From Variovorax paradoxus (GTDB lineage: Bacteria > Pseudomonadota > Gammaproteobacteria > Burkholderiales > Burkholderiaceae_C), in NCBI RefSeq assembly GCF_030815855.1, contig NZ_JAUSXG010000001.1, positions 1,178,001-1,242,000 of the forward strand: DNA of 64,000 nt, in the 5' to 3' direction. The notes below the pieces were generated by a model. It was given only the letters and a program-made list of their open reading frames with translations. It searched no databases and was not told where the DNA came from. Each line of letters opens with the position of its first letter. The stretch's first letter is position 1. Both the position numbers and the translations under genes were made by a program. Below, piece after piece: positions 10,745 through 19,630 of the stretch.

Positions 10745-11500
10745 ATGGAAATATCGAACCAACTGGTCTGCCACTGGACCGCTGCCGCTGCTGTGTTTCT
10801 GCTGGCCGGCGCGATCAAGGGTGTGATCGGGCTCGGCCTGCCGACGGTGGCGATGGCGTTGCTCGCGCTCCGGATGCCGCCGGCGCAGGCGGCTGCCTTG
10901 CTGATCGTGCCGTCGCTGGTCACCAACCTCTGGCAGGCCGGGCCACGCGCGACTTTCGGCCCGGTGATGCGCCGCATCGGCGGCATGCAGGCCGGCATCG
11001 CGCTCGGCACCTTGGGCGGCGCGTTGTGGCTCGGTGTGCCTGGGGGCGCATGGGCATCGGTGGCGCTCGGAGTGGCGCTGATGGCTTATGCGCTCTGGGG
11101 GCTCACGGGCCGGCAGCTGCATGTGCCGGCGGAGCGTGAGCGCTGGCTCGGCCCTGTCGCAGGCGCGGCGACAGGCGTGGTCACGGCGGTGACGGGCGTG
11201 TTCGTGGTGCCGGCCGTGCCTTATATGCAGGCTCTGGGGTTCCAGCGTGACGCGCTCATCCAGGCGATGGGCATTTCATTCACCACGTCGACCGTGGTGC
11301 TCGCCATCGGGCTGGCGGGCAACGGGGAGTATCCGGTGTCGGCGTTCGGCGGCTCCATCGCGATGCTGGCGCCCGCGCTTGGCGGCATGGCGCTGGGGAC
11401 GTGGCTGCGAAAGCGGCTGCCCGTGGCGGTGTTCCGGCGCTGCTTTCTGGCCGGGCTGGCGCTGCTGGGGCTTTACATGGTGGCTCGCGCGCTGGCGTGA
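10745..11500 (+). CDS. TauE/SafE-family membrane transporter
   Basis: A 251-residue, strongly hydrophobic protein with about eight membrane segments and the family pattern GAIKGVIGLGLPTVAMALLA near the N-terminus, repeated as a second half starting GPVAGAATGVVTAVTGVF. Relatives export sulfite or organosulfonates or take up small acids; the substrate here is unknown. The start MEISNQ at 10745 is preferred over the ATG at 10700, which would put a hydrophilic tail before the first segment. Divergent from the frameshifted LysR gene. Confidence 0.85.
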   Translation: MEISNQLVCHWTAAAAVFLLAGAIKGVIGLGLPTVAMALLALRMPPAQAAALLIVPSLVTNLWQAGPRATFGPVMRRIGGMQAGIALGTLGGALWLGVPGGAWASVALGVALMAYALWGLTGRQLHVPAERERWLGPVAGAATGVVTAVTGVFVVPAVPYMQALGFQRDALIQAMGISFTTSTVVLAIGLAGNGEYPVSAFGGSIAMLAPALGGMALGTWLRKRLPVAVFRRCFLAGLALLGLYMVARALA

Positions 11501-11525
11501 GCCACTCCTGAACCGCGGCAGGGCC

Positions 11526-11993
11526 TCAGGTTTCGAGCAGGGCCTCGCGAACGCGTTCGATGGCTTGCCGATAGGGCAGGCTGAAGTTCTCGACGTCGTC
11601 GCCCGGTGCCAGCCAGCTGAAAGAGAATACCAGGCCGTCTTCCTCGGGGCTGCCCATGGCCACGTGGTCGAAGGTTTCGGGCAGCGGCCCTTCGGCGCGC
11701 ATCAGGAACAGGTGCCACAGCTGCGGATGGCGCAGCGTGTTGCCTTCCGTGCCGGCCTCGCACTCGCGCGCCAGCGTGCCGAGCGACTGCAGTTCGCCGA
11801 CATGGTCGATGCCCGACTCTTCGAGCAGTTCGCGGCGCACCGCCGCCTCGGGCGATTCGCCGGGCTCGATGGTGCCCTTGGGCAGCTGCATGTTGCCGTC
11901 GCCGGGATGGCGGAACACCAACAGCCGGCCCCGTGCGTCGACCAGGCAGGCGCAGGCCTTCAGCACGGTGGTGGCGCAGCCGCCGTCGTTCAT
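11526..11993 (-). CDS. Nudix hydrolase
   Basis: A 155-residue protein with a complete Nudix box at residues 40-62: Gly40, Glu46, and REllEE with Arg54, Glu55, Glu58 and Glu59. Nudix enzymes hydrolyse nucleoside diphosphates linked to another moiety, using Mg2+. The substrate cannot be told from the box. Its ATG overlaps the yqeY stop by one base (TGATG), so it is probably translated from the same message as yqeY. Confidence 0.9.
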   Translation of the reverse strand: MNDGGCATTVLKACACLVDARGRLLVFRHPGDGNMQLPKGTIEPGESPEAAVRRELLEESGIDHVGELQSLGTLARECEAGTEGNTLRHPQLWHLFLMRAEGPLPETFDHVAMGSPEEDGLVFSFSWLAPGDDVENFSLPYRQAIERVREALLET

Positions 11994-12442
11994 CAGGCGC
12001 CCGCGAGGGCCGCCTTGACCGCCGCGCTCACCTGGCCCATGTCGGCCTTGCCCGCGAGGCGCGTCTTGACGGCGCCCATCACCTTGCCCATGTCGCCAGG
12101 GCCCTTGGCGCCCAGCTCGGCCACGATGGCCTTCACTTCGGTAGCCACTTCGTCGGCGCTCATGCGTTGCGGCAGGTACACCTCGAGCACCTTGATCTCG
12201 GCACTTTCCTTGTCCGCCAGGTCGGTGCGCCCGCCGGTCGTGAACGCGGCGATCGAGTCCTTGCGCTGCTTGACCATCTTGTCGACGATGGCGACGACCA
12301 TGGCGTCGTCGAGCTCCACGCGCTCGTCGACTTCCTTCTGCTTCAGTGCGGCCAGCAGCAGGCGAATGGTGCCGAGGCGCTCCGAGTCCTTGGCGCGCAT
12401 CGCGGTCTTCATGTCTTCGGTGATCTGTTCCTTGAGGCTCAT
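11993..12442 (-). CDS. yqeY: GatB/YqeY domain protein
   Basis: A 149-residue protein. The start at 12442 is preferred because AGGAGC precedes it and MSLKEQITEDMKTAMRAKD is the usual family N-terminus; the upstream extension runs through the rpsU terminator. YqeY resembles the tRNA-interacting tail domain of the GatB amidotransferase subunit. In many proteobacteria it sits beside rpsU (and often dnaG), as here. It overlaps the Nudix start by one base. Confidence 0.93.
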   Translation of the reverse strand: MSLKEQITEDMKTAMRAKDSERLGTIRLLLAALKQKEVDERVELDDAMVVAIVDKMVKQRKDSIAAFTTGGRTDLADKESAEIKVLEVYLPQRMSADEVATEVKAIVAELGAKGPGDMGKVMGAVKTRLAGKADMGQVSAAVKAALAGA

Positions 12443-12463
12443 GCTCGGGGCTCCTGGTTCGGG

Positions 12464-12501
12464 AAAAAACAAAAGCCGCGGCAGGTTTCCCTGGCGCGGC
12501 T
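12464..12501 (-). terminator. Intrinsic terminator of rpsU
   Basis: Read on the minus strand, AGCCGCGCCAGG, a gaaa loop, and CCTGCCGCGGCT form a long GC stem followed by TTTTGTTTTTT. It lies between rpsU and yqeY and would make yqeY expression partly dependent on readthrough or a separate start. Confidence 0.85.
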
Positions 12502-12555
12502 GAGGCAACGGGGCGCTGACCGCGACTTTCGCCGACGGCCGGACCCGGGTGTTGC

Positions 12556-12768
12556 TTAGTACAGCTTCTTGGGCAGCTGCATGCTGCGCACGCGCTTGTA
12601 GTGGCGCTTGACGGCGGCTGCCTTCTTGCGCTTGCGCTCGGCGGTCGGCTTTTCGTAGAACTCGCGGGCGCGCAGGTCGGTCAGCAGGCCGAGCTTTTCG
12701 ATGGTGCGCTTGAAGCGGCGCAGGGCGACGTCGAAAGGCTCGTTTTCTTTAACGCGGATGGTGGTCAT
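12556..12768 (-). CDS. rpsU: 30S ribosomal protein S21
   Basis: A 70-residue basic protein that aligns along its whole length with S21 ([20 protein letters not shown] at the N-terminus, then a Lys/Arg-rich tail ending PKKLY). S21 binds the small subunit near the anti-Shine-Dalgarno region and assists initiation. Followed by a strong terminator. Confidence 0.97.
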
Positions 12769-12877
12769 TGATGAATCGTTGAACTGAAGTTGGCTCGGGG
12801 AGATCGAGGCCCCAAGCCGGGGTTCCTCAACTGAAAAATTTTTGCGGCCGTTGAGGGAAGGCCAAAGTTAGCCCGCG

Positions 12878-12883
12878 ATTATA
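12878..12883 (-). promoter_or_regulatory. Candidate -10 element for rpsU
   Basis: The minus strand has a perfect TATAAT about 110 bp before the rpsU start, overlapping the stop codon of the flavoprotein gene. No convincing -35 box is seen at 16-18 bp, so the call rests on the -10 box and position. Confidence 0.4.
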
Positions 12884-14111
12884 GCGCGGTTGCGCACGCA
12901 TGGGCGCTCGCCCAGGCCCATTGAAAGTTGTATCCACCCAACCAACCCGTCACATCGACCACTTCGCCGATGAAATACAGGCCCGGCTGCTTCGATTCCA
13001 TCGTTTGGGAGGACAAATCCCGGGTGTCGACCCCGCCGGCAGTGACTTCGGCCTTCTTGTAGCCCTCGGTGCCGCTGGGGGTGATCTGCCAGCGGGCGAC
13101 GCGCTCGGCCAGCGCGGCGAGGGCCTTGTCGGCGGCCTCGTTGACGGGGCGCTGCAGGGCGGGATCCTGGCCCACCCAGGCGTCTGCCAGCCTGGAGGGC
13201 ACCAGCGCGGCCAGTTCGTTGGCGATGCGCTTCTTCGAGCGCAGCTTGGCTTCGCCCAGCGCTTCGGCCACGTCCACGCCCGGTGCAAAGTCGAGCGTCA
13301 ACGGCGATCCGGGCTTCCAGTAGCTCGAAATCTGCAGCACGGCCGGGCCCGAGAGGCCGCGATGGGTGAACAGCAGGTCTTCGAGGAAGGCCATTTTTTC
13401 CTTCCTGGCCCCGGTCTCGATGCGCACCGGCAGCGCCAGGCCGGCCAGTTCCGCATAGGGCGCCCAGGCCTCGCCGCCGAAAGTCAGCGGCACCAGCGCC
13501 GGGCGGGGCGTGACCACGCGCAGGCCGAACTGCTCGGCCAGCCGGTAGCCGAAATCGCTCGCGCCGATCTGCGGAATCGACAGGCCGCCGGTGGCAACCA
13601 CCAGCTTGGGCGTTTCGATCAGGCCTTTGCTGCTATCGATTCGGTAGCTGCCGGAGTCCGCCGCACCGGCTTCCGGTGCCGAAAACACGATCTTTCCGAG
13701 CTTGCAAGGCTGCCAGCGCGTGACGTTGCCTACATCGCACTCGGCCAGCAGCATGTCGACGATCTGCTGGGAGGAGCCGTCGCAGAACAGCTGCCCCTTG
13801 TGCTTCTCGTGAAAGGCGATGCCGTGCTTCTGCACCAGCTCGATGAACTGCTGCGGCGCATAGCGCGAGAGCGCCGAGCGGCAGAAATTCGGGTTGTCGC
13901 CGATGAAGTGGCGCTGCGGTGCGCGCACGTCGAGGTCGCGGTTGGTGAAGTTGGCGCGGCCGCCGCCCGAGATGCGGATTTTCTCGCCGACCTTCGCGCT
14001 GTGGTCGACCAGCAGCACCTTGAGGCCGCGCTGCCCGGCAAGCGCCGCGCAGAACAGGCCCGCGGCACCAGCGCCGACCACCACGGCGTCGAAATGAGCG
14101 GACGTACCCAA
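12879..14111 (-). CDS. BaiN/HI0933-family NAD(P)/FAD-dependent oxidoreductase
   Basis: About 410 residues. The N-terminus has the dinucleotide-binding motif VVVGAGAAGLFCA, then the family hallmark KIRISGGGRANFTN, and near the C-terminus GLYFIGEVVDVTGWLGGYNF, all typical of HI0933/BaiN flavoproteins. No in-frame ATG lies near this motif, so a TTG at 14111 is the likeliest start (CTG a little upstream is possible). The physiological substrate of this family is mostly unknown. It begins 5 bp after the stop of the lipoprotein hydrolase gene. Confidence 0.85.
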   Translation of the reverse strand: MGTSAHFDAVVVGAGAAGLFCAALAGQRGLKVLLVDHSAKVGEKIRISGGGRANFTNRDLDVRAPQRHFIGDNPNFCRSALSRYAPQQFIELVQKHGIAFHEKHKGQLFCDGSSQQIVDMLLAECDVGNVTRWQPCKLGKIVFSAPEAGAADSGSYRIDSSKGLIETPKLVVATGGLSIPQIGASDFGYRLAEQFGLRVVTPRPALVPLTFGGEAWAPYAELAGLALPVRIETGARKEKMAFLEDLLFTHRGLSGPAVLQISSYWKPGSPLTLDFAPGVDVAEALGEAKLRSKKRIANELAALVPSRLADAWVGQDPALQRPVNEAADKALAALAERVARWQITPSGTEGYKKAEVTAGGVDTRDLSSQTMESKQPGLYFIGEVVDVTGWLGGYNFQWAWASAHACATAL

Positions 14112-14116
14112 GGCGA

Positions 14117-14911
14117 TCAGGGGCCGTCCGCGGCAAGCAGCGGCGGTGCGTTGTACTTCAGGTGCCCGATGTAGCGCAGCGGCTGCGTGGCGGCAATGGA
14201 GGGCACGTCGCCCTCGCGCATGTGCAGCAGGTCGGCCGGGCTGACCCAGCGCGGATCGGCGTCGGTGATCGGCAGGCCGGCCCGGCGGTAGGCCTCGAGC
14301 ACAAATTGCGAGCAGAAGAACTGGTCGTCGCGGCTCGCGCCCAGCTGCACCATGGCCATGCCGCTGATGCAGTAGTGGCTCACGGCCGAAGGAATCAGCG
14401 GCAGCTCGCACAGGCGCCGGTTCAGCACGAAAGGCGCGTTCAGCAGCACCCCGGTGGTGTTGTAGCGGGTGCCGACCTGCGAATTGGCCCAGGCACGGAG
14501 CTTTTCGACACCCGCGGCGTCGAGCCCGGGCACGCGAAAGGCCACGACCATCTGTTCTTCGTCCACCACGTCGGCCAACGGCCGTGCGCGCACGCCGGTG
14601 CCCACGGCTTCGGCGATCAGGCCATCGCCCAGGTACAGCACCGCGTGGCTCACCGGCGAGAAGGTGCCCAGCCGGATGCCGAAGGAATTGACCGTGGCGA
14701 TGGACGTCAGCAGGATGTCCCCCGGCTGCAGCGCATCGGCCGCGATGAGCTCGCCGCCGTTGCCCGGCGCGATGACCGAGCTTTGCACCCGCAGGCGCAA
14801 GCCCGTGTCCTTGGTCGGCAGATCGACGCGGGTGGCGCAGCCCGACAGAAGCAGCAGCGCAGCCGCGGCGGCAGCCACTGCCGCCGCCGCATTGAGATAA
14901 CGGTTCATCAT
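14117..14911 (-). CDS. YiiX/YebB-like NlpC/P60-type cysteine hydrolase, lipoprotein
   Basis: A 264-residue protein with a signal peptide ending in LLSGC (Cys25 as lipidation site). It has the permuted NlpC/P60 pattern: LQPGDILLTS, then HAVLYLGDGLIAEAVG with the catalytic His, and DDQFFCSQFVLEAY with the likely catalytic Cys. Relatives cleave peptides or lipids in the envelope; the substrate here is unknown. Its start overlaps the stop of the sterol desaturase gene by four bases, so the two are translationally coupled. Confidence 0.85.
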   Translation of the reverse strand: MMNRYLNAAAAVAAAAAALLLLSGCATRVDLPTKDTGLRLRVQSSVIAPGNGGELIAADALQPGDILLTSIATVNSFGIRLGTFSPVSHAVLYLGDGLIAEAVGTGVRARPLADVVDEEQMVVAFRVPGLDAAGVEKLRAWANSQVGTRYNTTGVLLNAPFVLNRRLCELPLIPSAVSHYCISGMAMVQLGASRDDQFFCSQFVLEAYRRAGLPITDADPRWVSPADLLHMREGDVPSIAATQPLRYIGHLKYNAPPLLAADGP

Positions 14912-16038
14912 CCCTTCCAGATGAACGGAAATTTCAACTGCTTGAAGAAGCCGTTGGGCACGTAGTCGCCGAGCACGCCGTATTTCTCGGGCCAGAGCTT
15001 GGTGCTTTTCACCGCGGTGCCGAAGAGGTAGTCAAGGAAGGCGTAATGCGCCGAATAGTTCTTGTCGAGCGCCTCCACGTCCTGGCTGTGGTGCCAGTGG
15101 TGGAAGTTGGGCGTGACGATGATGTAGCGCAGCGGGCCGAGCCGCACGCTCACGTTGCAGTGGTTGAACACCGCCTGGAAACCCACCACCACGATGTAGG
15201 CGTCGATCACTTCTTTCGAAAAGCCGAACACGTAGATCGGCGCGAGCACCAGCGTGCGCGTGATCAGCAGTTCGAGGATGTGCTGGCGCGAGCCCGCCAT
15301 CCAGTCCATGCTTTTCACGCTGTGGTGCACCGCATGCAGCCGCCAGAGCACCGGCACCTCGTGGTAGGCGCGGTGGGTCCAGTACTGGACCAGGTCGGCC
15401 ACCAGGATGATCAGCAGCAGCCCGGCCCAGAACGGCAGGTTGCCCACCCAGCCGCGAATGCCGTCGTTGGCGGCCCAGCCGAAGAACTTGTGCACCATCA
15501 GGTTGGTGGCCAGCAGCACGAAGCCCACGATCATGTGGTTCACCACGAAATGGTGGAAGTCGGTCTGCCACTCGGCGCGGAACACCGGCTGGTCCTTGCG
15601 CAGCGCGAACAGCTTCTCGATGAAGATGAAGATCAGCGAGGAGCCCAGCAGGTCGAGAATGAACCAGTCCAGGCCGATATAGGGCGTGTTGTCGGCAAAG
15701 TCGTTCACCGGCACCTTATGCCCGCCCAGCAGCGCGGCCGCGGCCACCAGCAGGAAGGCGGCCGAAGAGAGCCAGCGCGAGCGGTTGAAGATGATGTTCA
15801 CCAGCGCCATTCCGCCCGAGACGACCATGGCCGCCAGCAGAATGAAGCGCATCACATCGACGTTGTAGCTTCGGCGCAACTCGGGCGTCGTGAGGTACTG
15901 CGGAAAGTGGAATGCCAGCACGCCCAGGAAGCACAGGATGCCCAGGCTCAGGGCGATGGTTCCTGTGACCAAGCCGCGGCCGCGCTGCAGCTCGCCATGG
16001 TTCTGGGTGAATTCGTTGAGTTTGTCGATGTCGAGCAT
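14908..16038 (-). CDS. Fatty acid hydroxylase/sterol desaturase superfamily membrane protein
   Basis: A 376-residue integral membrane protein with four or more hydrophobic segments and three di-iron His boxes: HRAYH, HAVHHS and HHWHHSQ. The superfamily uses a non-haem di-iron centre and O2 to hydroxylate or desaturate lipids. The bacterial substrate is unknown and could be a fatty acid, hopanoid or carotenoid. The coupled lipoprotein hydrolase suggests a role in envelope lipid modification (inference). Confidence 0.87.
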   Translation of the reverse strand: MLDIDKLNEFTQNHGELQRGRGLVTGTIALSLGILCFLGVLAFHFPQYLTTPELRRSYNVDVMRFILLAAMVVSGGMALVNIIFNRSRWLSSAAFLLVAAAALLGGHKVPVNDFADNTPYIGLDWFILDLLGSSLIFIFIEKLFALRKDQPVFRAEWQTDFHHFVVNHMIVGFVLLATNLMVHKFFGWAANDGIRGWVGNLPFWAGLLLIILVADLVQYWTHRAYHEVPVLWRLHAVHHSVKSMDWMAGSRQHILELLITRTLVLAPIYVFGFSKEVIDAYIVVVGFQAVFNHCNVSVRLGPLRYIIVTPNFHHWHHSQDVEALDKNYSAHYAFLDYLFGTAVKSTKLWPEKYGVLGDYVPNGFFKQLKFPFIWKG

Positions 16039-16145
16039 TCCCGCCTCTCTCGTTGTTTACGCTTTTGTTGGAGCGCGATTTTAGGCGGCTGTAGGAAAAC
16101 GCCCACGTCCGCCAAAAGGTCTAGACGCGGCGCCGGTCTTCGGGG

Positions 16146-17036
16146 TCAGCGCGGCCGGACGGCACGCCGACGCAGCAGCGCCGCCGTTCCCACTGCCACG
16201 GCCATCACGAGCAGCGACACGACGGTGGTCACCGTCCCCAGTGCATAGATCGACGGCGTGGTGACCGTCGAGGTCAAGCCCTGCAGTTCGAGCGGCAAGG
16301 TGTTGACGTCGCCGATGGCTTGCGAGGTGCGGGCAATTTCGTCCCATGACAGCGTGAAGCCGAACATTCCGATGCCGACGATCGACGGGCCGATCAGCGG
16401 CAGCACCACGTGCCGGAAGGTCTGCCACGGCGTGGCGCCGAGGTCGCGCGCGGCTTCCTCGTAGGCCGGGTTGAAGCGGTTGAATACCGCGAACATGATG
16501 AGCAGCCCGAAGGGCAGGGTCCACGTCAGGTGCGCGCCGAGCGCGGAGCTGAACAGGCCGAGGGCGGTGCCGTAGCCTTCGAGGAGCGTGGTGGCGTCCA
16601 TCGCCGTCAGCACGCTCTTGAGGCCGGTGTCGATGAGCCTGAACTGCAGGCCGATGCCGAGCGAAATGATGATCGACGGCATGATGAGGCTCGCCACGGT
16701 GACGAAAAAGAGCGCGTTGCTTCCCGCGAGCTTCTTGCGGAACGCGAGGCCGGCCAGCACCGACAGCACCACGGTGAAGCCCATCACCACCGCGCCCAGC
16801 GCCAGCGAGCGCCTGAAGGCCGCGCCGATGTCGACGGTGCCCAGGCCCTCGGCCAGCTTGTGGAACCAGTGCAGCGAGACGCCGCGCAGCGGAAAGGTGA
16901 GGCCGCCTTCAGGGCCCTGGAAGCTCAGGATGAAGATCGTGATCATCGGGCCGTAGAGGAACAGCACGAAGAGGGTGAACACGATTGCCAATGGCCAGAA
17001 GCCTGGGCTTCTCTGTTCTCCTATGCGTTGGCTCAT
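16146..17036 (-). CDS. PotC-type ABC transporter permease
   Basis: A 296-residue inner-membrane permease. The EAA loop EEAARDLGATPWQTFRHVVL is intact. The start MSQRIGEQ at 17036 is chosen because the frame upstream only translates the repeat pair at 17062-17300. It is the last gene of a minus-strand operon of ATPase, binding protein and two permeases. The 324-bp gap separating it from the PotB-type permease is abnormal for coupled subunits. Confidence 0.9.
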   Translation of the reverse strand: MSQRIGEQRSPGFWPLAIVFTLFVLFLYGPMITIFILSFQGPEGGLTFPLRGVSLHWFHKLAEGLGTVDIGAAFRRSLALGAVVMGFTVVLSVLAGLAFRKKLAGSNALFFVTVASLIMPSIIISLGIGLQFRLIDTGLKSVLTAMDATTLLEGYGTALGLFSSALGAHLTWTLPFGLLIMFAVFNRFNPAYEEAARDLGATPWQTFRHVVLPLIGPSIVGIGMFGFTLSWDEIARTSQAIGDVNTLPLELQGLTSTVTTPSIYALGTVTTVVSLLVMAVAVGTAALLRRRAVRPR

Positions 17037-17061
17037 TTGTGTTGTCTTTCTTTCGGGGCGC

Positions 17062-17157
17062 GTGCACAGGCCACCGGGTACTCCCCTCCGCGAATGTCCC
17101 CCGGCCTGCGGCCTCCTCCTTGATTTCGCTGCGGGGAGCACCCGATGCCCTGTGCAC
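17062..17157 (+). repeat. 96-bp palindromic repeat, copy A
   Basis: Ends are inverted repeats of about 25 bp with four mismatches (GTGCACAGG...CTCCCC against GGGGAGCACC...CTGTGCAC). The core (CTCCGCGAATGTCCCCCG ... CTCCTCC ... ATTTCGCTGCG) is shared with copy B in reverse orientation. No coding potential. MITE- or REP-like architecture. Confidence 0.8.
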
Positions 17158-17204
17158 ACCGGGCGCTGCGCTTGTTCCGCTCGACCAACGACTGCTCTGA
17201 ATAA

Positions 17205-17300
17205 CGCTCCCGGCGATGGGGTGCCTTGCGCAGCGAAATAAAGGAGGAGCCCGAAGGGCGGGGGACATTCGCGGAGCAAGGTACCCCGTCGCCGGGAGCG
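17205..17300 (-). repeat. 96-bp palindromic repeat, copy B (inverted)
   Basis: Exactly the same length as copy A, in opposite orientation 47 bp away. Its termini are a different inverted repeat (CGCTCCCGGCGATGGGGT at the left; at the right the complement, with T changed to C). The core matches copy A at most positions over about 48 bp. The rest of the 17037-17360 gap shows no gene, promoter or T-run terminator that I can support. Confidence 0.8.
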
Positions 17301-17360
17301 CGCCACGAACAGCCGCGTTCAGACCCATCAACGCGACGGACGACAAAGCAAGGCTTCATC

Positions 17361-18278
17361 TCAGAGTTCTTTGCGTATATCGACAAGCCGAGTGAGTCCC
17401 CAGATGATCATCAGCACCACCGCCAACAGAATCATCGCGTTGGCCGCGGCCAGCGGAAATTGCAGGTACGAGGTCTGCACCTGGATGATCTTGCCGATCG
17501 ATGCGATCTGCTGGCCTCCCATCACGCCGATGGTCACGAAGTCGCCCATCACAATGGTGATGACAAAGATCGAACCGATCAGGATGCCGGTGCGCGACAG
17601 CGGCACCACGACGTTCCACAGCGTCTGCCAGCCCGAGGCGCCCGCGTCGCTCGCGGCTTCGAGCAGCGAGCGGTCGATGCGCATCATGCTGTTGAAGATC
17701 GGAACGATCATGAACATCGTGTAGAGGTGCACAAAAGCGAGCACCACTGAAAAGTCGGAGAACAGCAGCCACTCGACGGGCTGGCTCACGACGCCCAGGC
17801 CCATCAACCCCTGATTGGCCAAACCGTTGCGCCCCAGCAGCGGCACCCACGAGATCATGCGGATCACGTTCGAGGTCCAGAACGGCACCGTGCACAGCAC
17901 GAACAGCACCGTCTGCATCGTCGATGAACGCACGTGGAACGCGAGAAAATACGCCACCGAAAAACCGACGAGCAGGGTGATGCCCCACACCAGCAGGCAG
18001 AACTTGAAAGTGCTCAGGTAGGTGTTGAGCGTGACGCACAGGTCGCCGTTGTCGGTGAGCTGCGAGCAGCCCTCGAACAGGCTCGCGTAGTTGCGCAGCG
18101 TCACCGCCGGAATCAACTCGTACTCGTTGAAATTCCACAGGCTGACCATCGCGATCAGCGCCAGTGGAATCAAGAAGAACAGCAAGAAAACCAGCGCAAA
18201 CGGCGCCGCCTGCCACCATGCCTTCACGGCATGGACGGACGGGCTGGGCGCGTGCGCGCTGGCGGTCGGAGCGCTCAC
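17361..18278 (-). CDS. PotB-type ABC transporter permease
   Basis: A 305-residue inner-membrane protein with six segments and the EAA loop EAASDAGASGWQTLWNVVVP. It begins 4 bp after the binding-protein gene, so it is cotranscribed with it. Family members import polyamines or other small cationic or organic solutes; the substrate here is not evident. Confidence 0.9.
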   Translation of the reverse strand: MSAPTASAHAPSPSVHAVKAWWQAAPFALVFLLFFLIPLALIAMVSLWNFNEYELIPAVTLRNYASLFEGCSQLTDNGDLCVTLNTYLSTFKFCLLVWGITLLVGFSVAYFLAFHVRSSTMQTVLFVLCTVPFWTSNVIRMISWVPLLGRNGLANQGLMGLGVVSQPVEWLLFSDFSVVLAFVHLYTMFMIVPIFNSMMRIDRSLLEAASDAGASGWQTLWNVVVPLSRTGILIGSIFVITIVMGDFVTIGVMGGQQIASIGKIIQVQTSYLQFPLAAANAMILLAVVLMIIWGLTRLVDIRKEL

Positions 18279-18282
18279 AGGG

Positions 18283-19551
18283 TCAAGCGGCGACGAACTC
18301 GTTCCACTTGCGGACCATGTATTCGTTCTCGTCCATCACGGCGTTCCAGCAGGCGATGCCGCCCATGCGCTGTTCGTAGCTGCCACCGTCGCGCACCGCG
18401 CCGGCCTTGGCCAGCAGGTCGCCGTTCGGGCCCTTGATGTCTTGCGAGGCGGCCTTGCCTTCCATCCAGTAGGCCCATTCGTAGGCTTCCATCTTGGCCT
18501 TGGCGGTGTCGAGCACCGCGCTGTAGTAGCCCTGGCGGTTGAGGTACGCGCCGGCCCAGCCGTCGAGGAACCAGTTGATGAATTCATAGGCGCCATCGAG
18601 CTTCTTGCCCGACAGCGTGGCCGGCAGGCCGAAGCCGGCCGCCCAGGCGCGGTAGCCTTCCTTGAGCGGCTGGAAGTTGCAGGCAATGCCCTTGGTGCGC
18701 ACGGCCGTGACGGCCGGCGACCACATCGACTGGATCACCACCTCGCCCGAGGCCATCAGGTTGACCGACTCGTTGAAGTCCTTCCACAGCGCGCGGAACT
18801 GTCCGGCCTTTTTCGCTTCGATCAGGGTCTTGATCGTCAGGTCGATCTCGGCCTTGGTCATGTTGCCCTTGTCCTTGTACTTGTGGATGCCCTTGGCCTC
18901 CACCACCATTGCGGCGTCCATGATGCCGATCGAAGGAATGTTCAGGATCGCGGCCTTGCCCTTGAACTCGGGGTTCAGCAGCTCGGCCCACGAACCGATG
19001 GGCCGTTTGATGAGGTCGGGGCGAATGCCCAGCGTGTCGGCGTTGTAGACCGTCGGAATGAGCGACATGAACTGCGTCGGCTCGGCCGCGAACTTCTTCG
19101 ACTTCTCGCCTTCGAGATAGATCACCTTCTTGGGCGCGGTGCCCTGGTCGCCCACCGCCTTGCCGGCGACTTCGCCCTTGGTGAAAAGCGTGGTGATCTT
19201 GTCGGCGTTCTTGATCTTCCTGGTGTCGATGCCTTTCAGGTTGCCCGTGGGCACGATCTTCTTGAGCGAAAAGAATTCGGTGTCGATCAGGTCGAAGCTG
19301 TTGGGCGCGGTCACGGCGCGCTTGGTCACGTCGTCGGTGGTCACGGCCACGTACTGGATCTCGATGCCGGTGTCGGCCTTGAACTTCTCGGCAATGGCCT
19401 TGTCCTGGTTCACCGCGGTTCCCAGGTAGCGCAGCACGATCTTTTCCTGCGCATGTACGAAGGGCGCGATGCCCGTGGCCAGAATGCCGGCGGTGCCTTG
19501 CAGCAGGGTGCGACGCTGGAGGCCGGCGGACGAGTCGATGGGGTCGGTCAT
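18283..19551 (-). CDS. PotD/PotF-like ABC substrate-binding protein with Tat signal
   Basis: A 422-residue periplasmic protein. The start at 19551 gives a twin-arginine signal (LQRRTLLQGTAGILATGIAP) with cleavage near VHAQ. Family signatures include VAVTTDDVTKRAV and SLIPTVYNADTLG. It belongs to the spermidine/putrescine-type binding family, but members bind varied ligands, so the substrate is unassigned. Flanked by the ATPase (79 bp upstream) and the PotB permease (4 bp downstream). Confidence 0.88.
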   Translation of the reverse strand: MTDPIDSSAGLQRRTLLQGTAGILATGIAPFVHAQEKIVLRYLGTAVNQDKAIAEKFKADTGIEIQYVAVTTDDVTKRAVTAPNSFDLIDTEFFSLKKIVPTGNLKGIDTRKIKNADKITTLFTKGEVAGKAVGDQGTAPKKVIYLEGEKSKKFAAEPTQFMSLIPTVYNADTLGIRPDLIKRPIGSWAELLNPEFKGKAAILNIPSIGIMDAAMVVEAKGIHKYKDKGNMTKAEIDLTIKTLIEAKKAGQFRALWKDFNESVNLMASGEVVIQSMWSPAVTAVRTKGIACNFQPLKEGYRAWAAGFGLPATLSGKKLDGAYEFINWFLDGWAGAYLNRQGYYSAVLDTAKAKMEAYEWAYWMEGKAASQDIKGPNGDLLAKAGAVRDGGSYEQRMGGIACWNAVMDENEYMVRKWNEFVAA

Positions 19552-19630
19552 GGAAGAGTCTCCGTTGAAAAAACAGGGAAGGGAACGCGGAAGAAAAAGG
19601 AAGGCGGGCAATGCGTGAATCGCCGCGCGC

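Noticed and set aside
17037-17360. Small coding frames across the repeat pair between the two permease genes
   Set aside because: They follow the inverted repeats, differ in frame between copies and lack ribosome binding sites or similarity.
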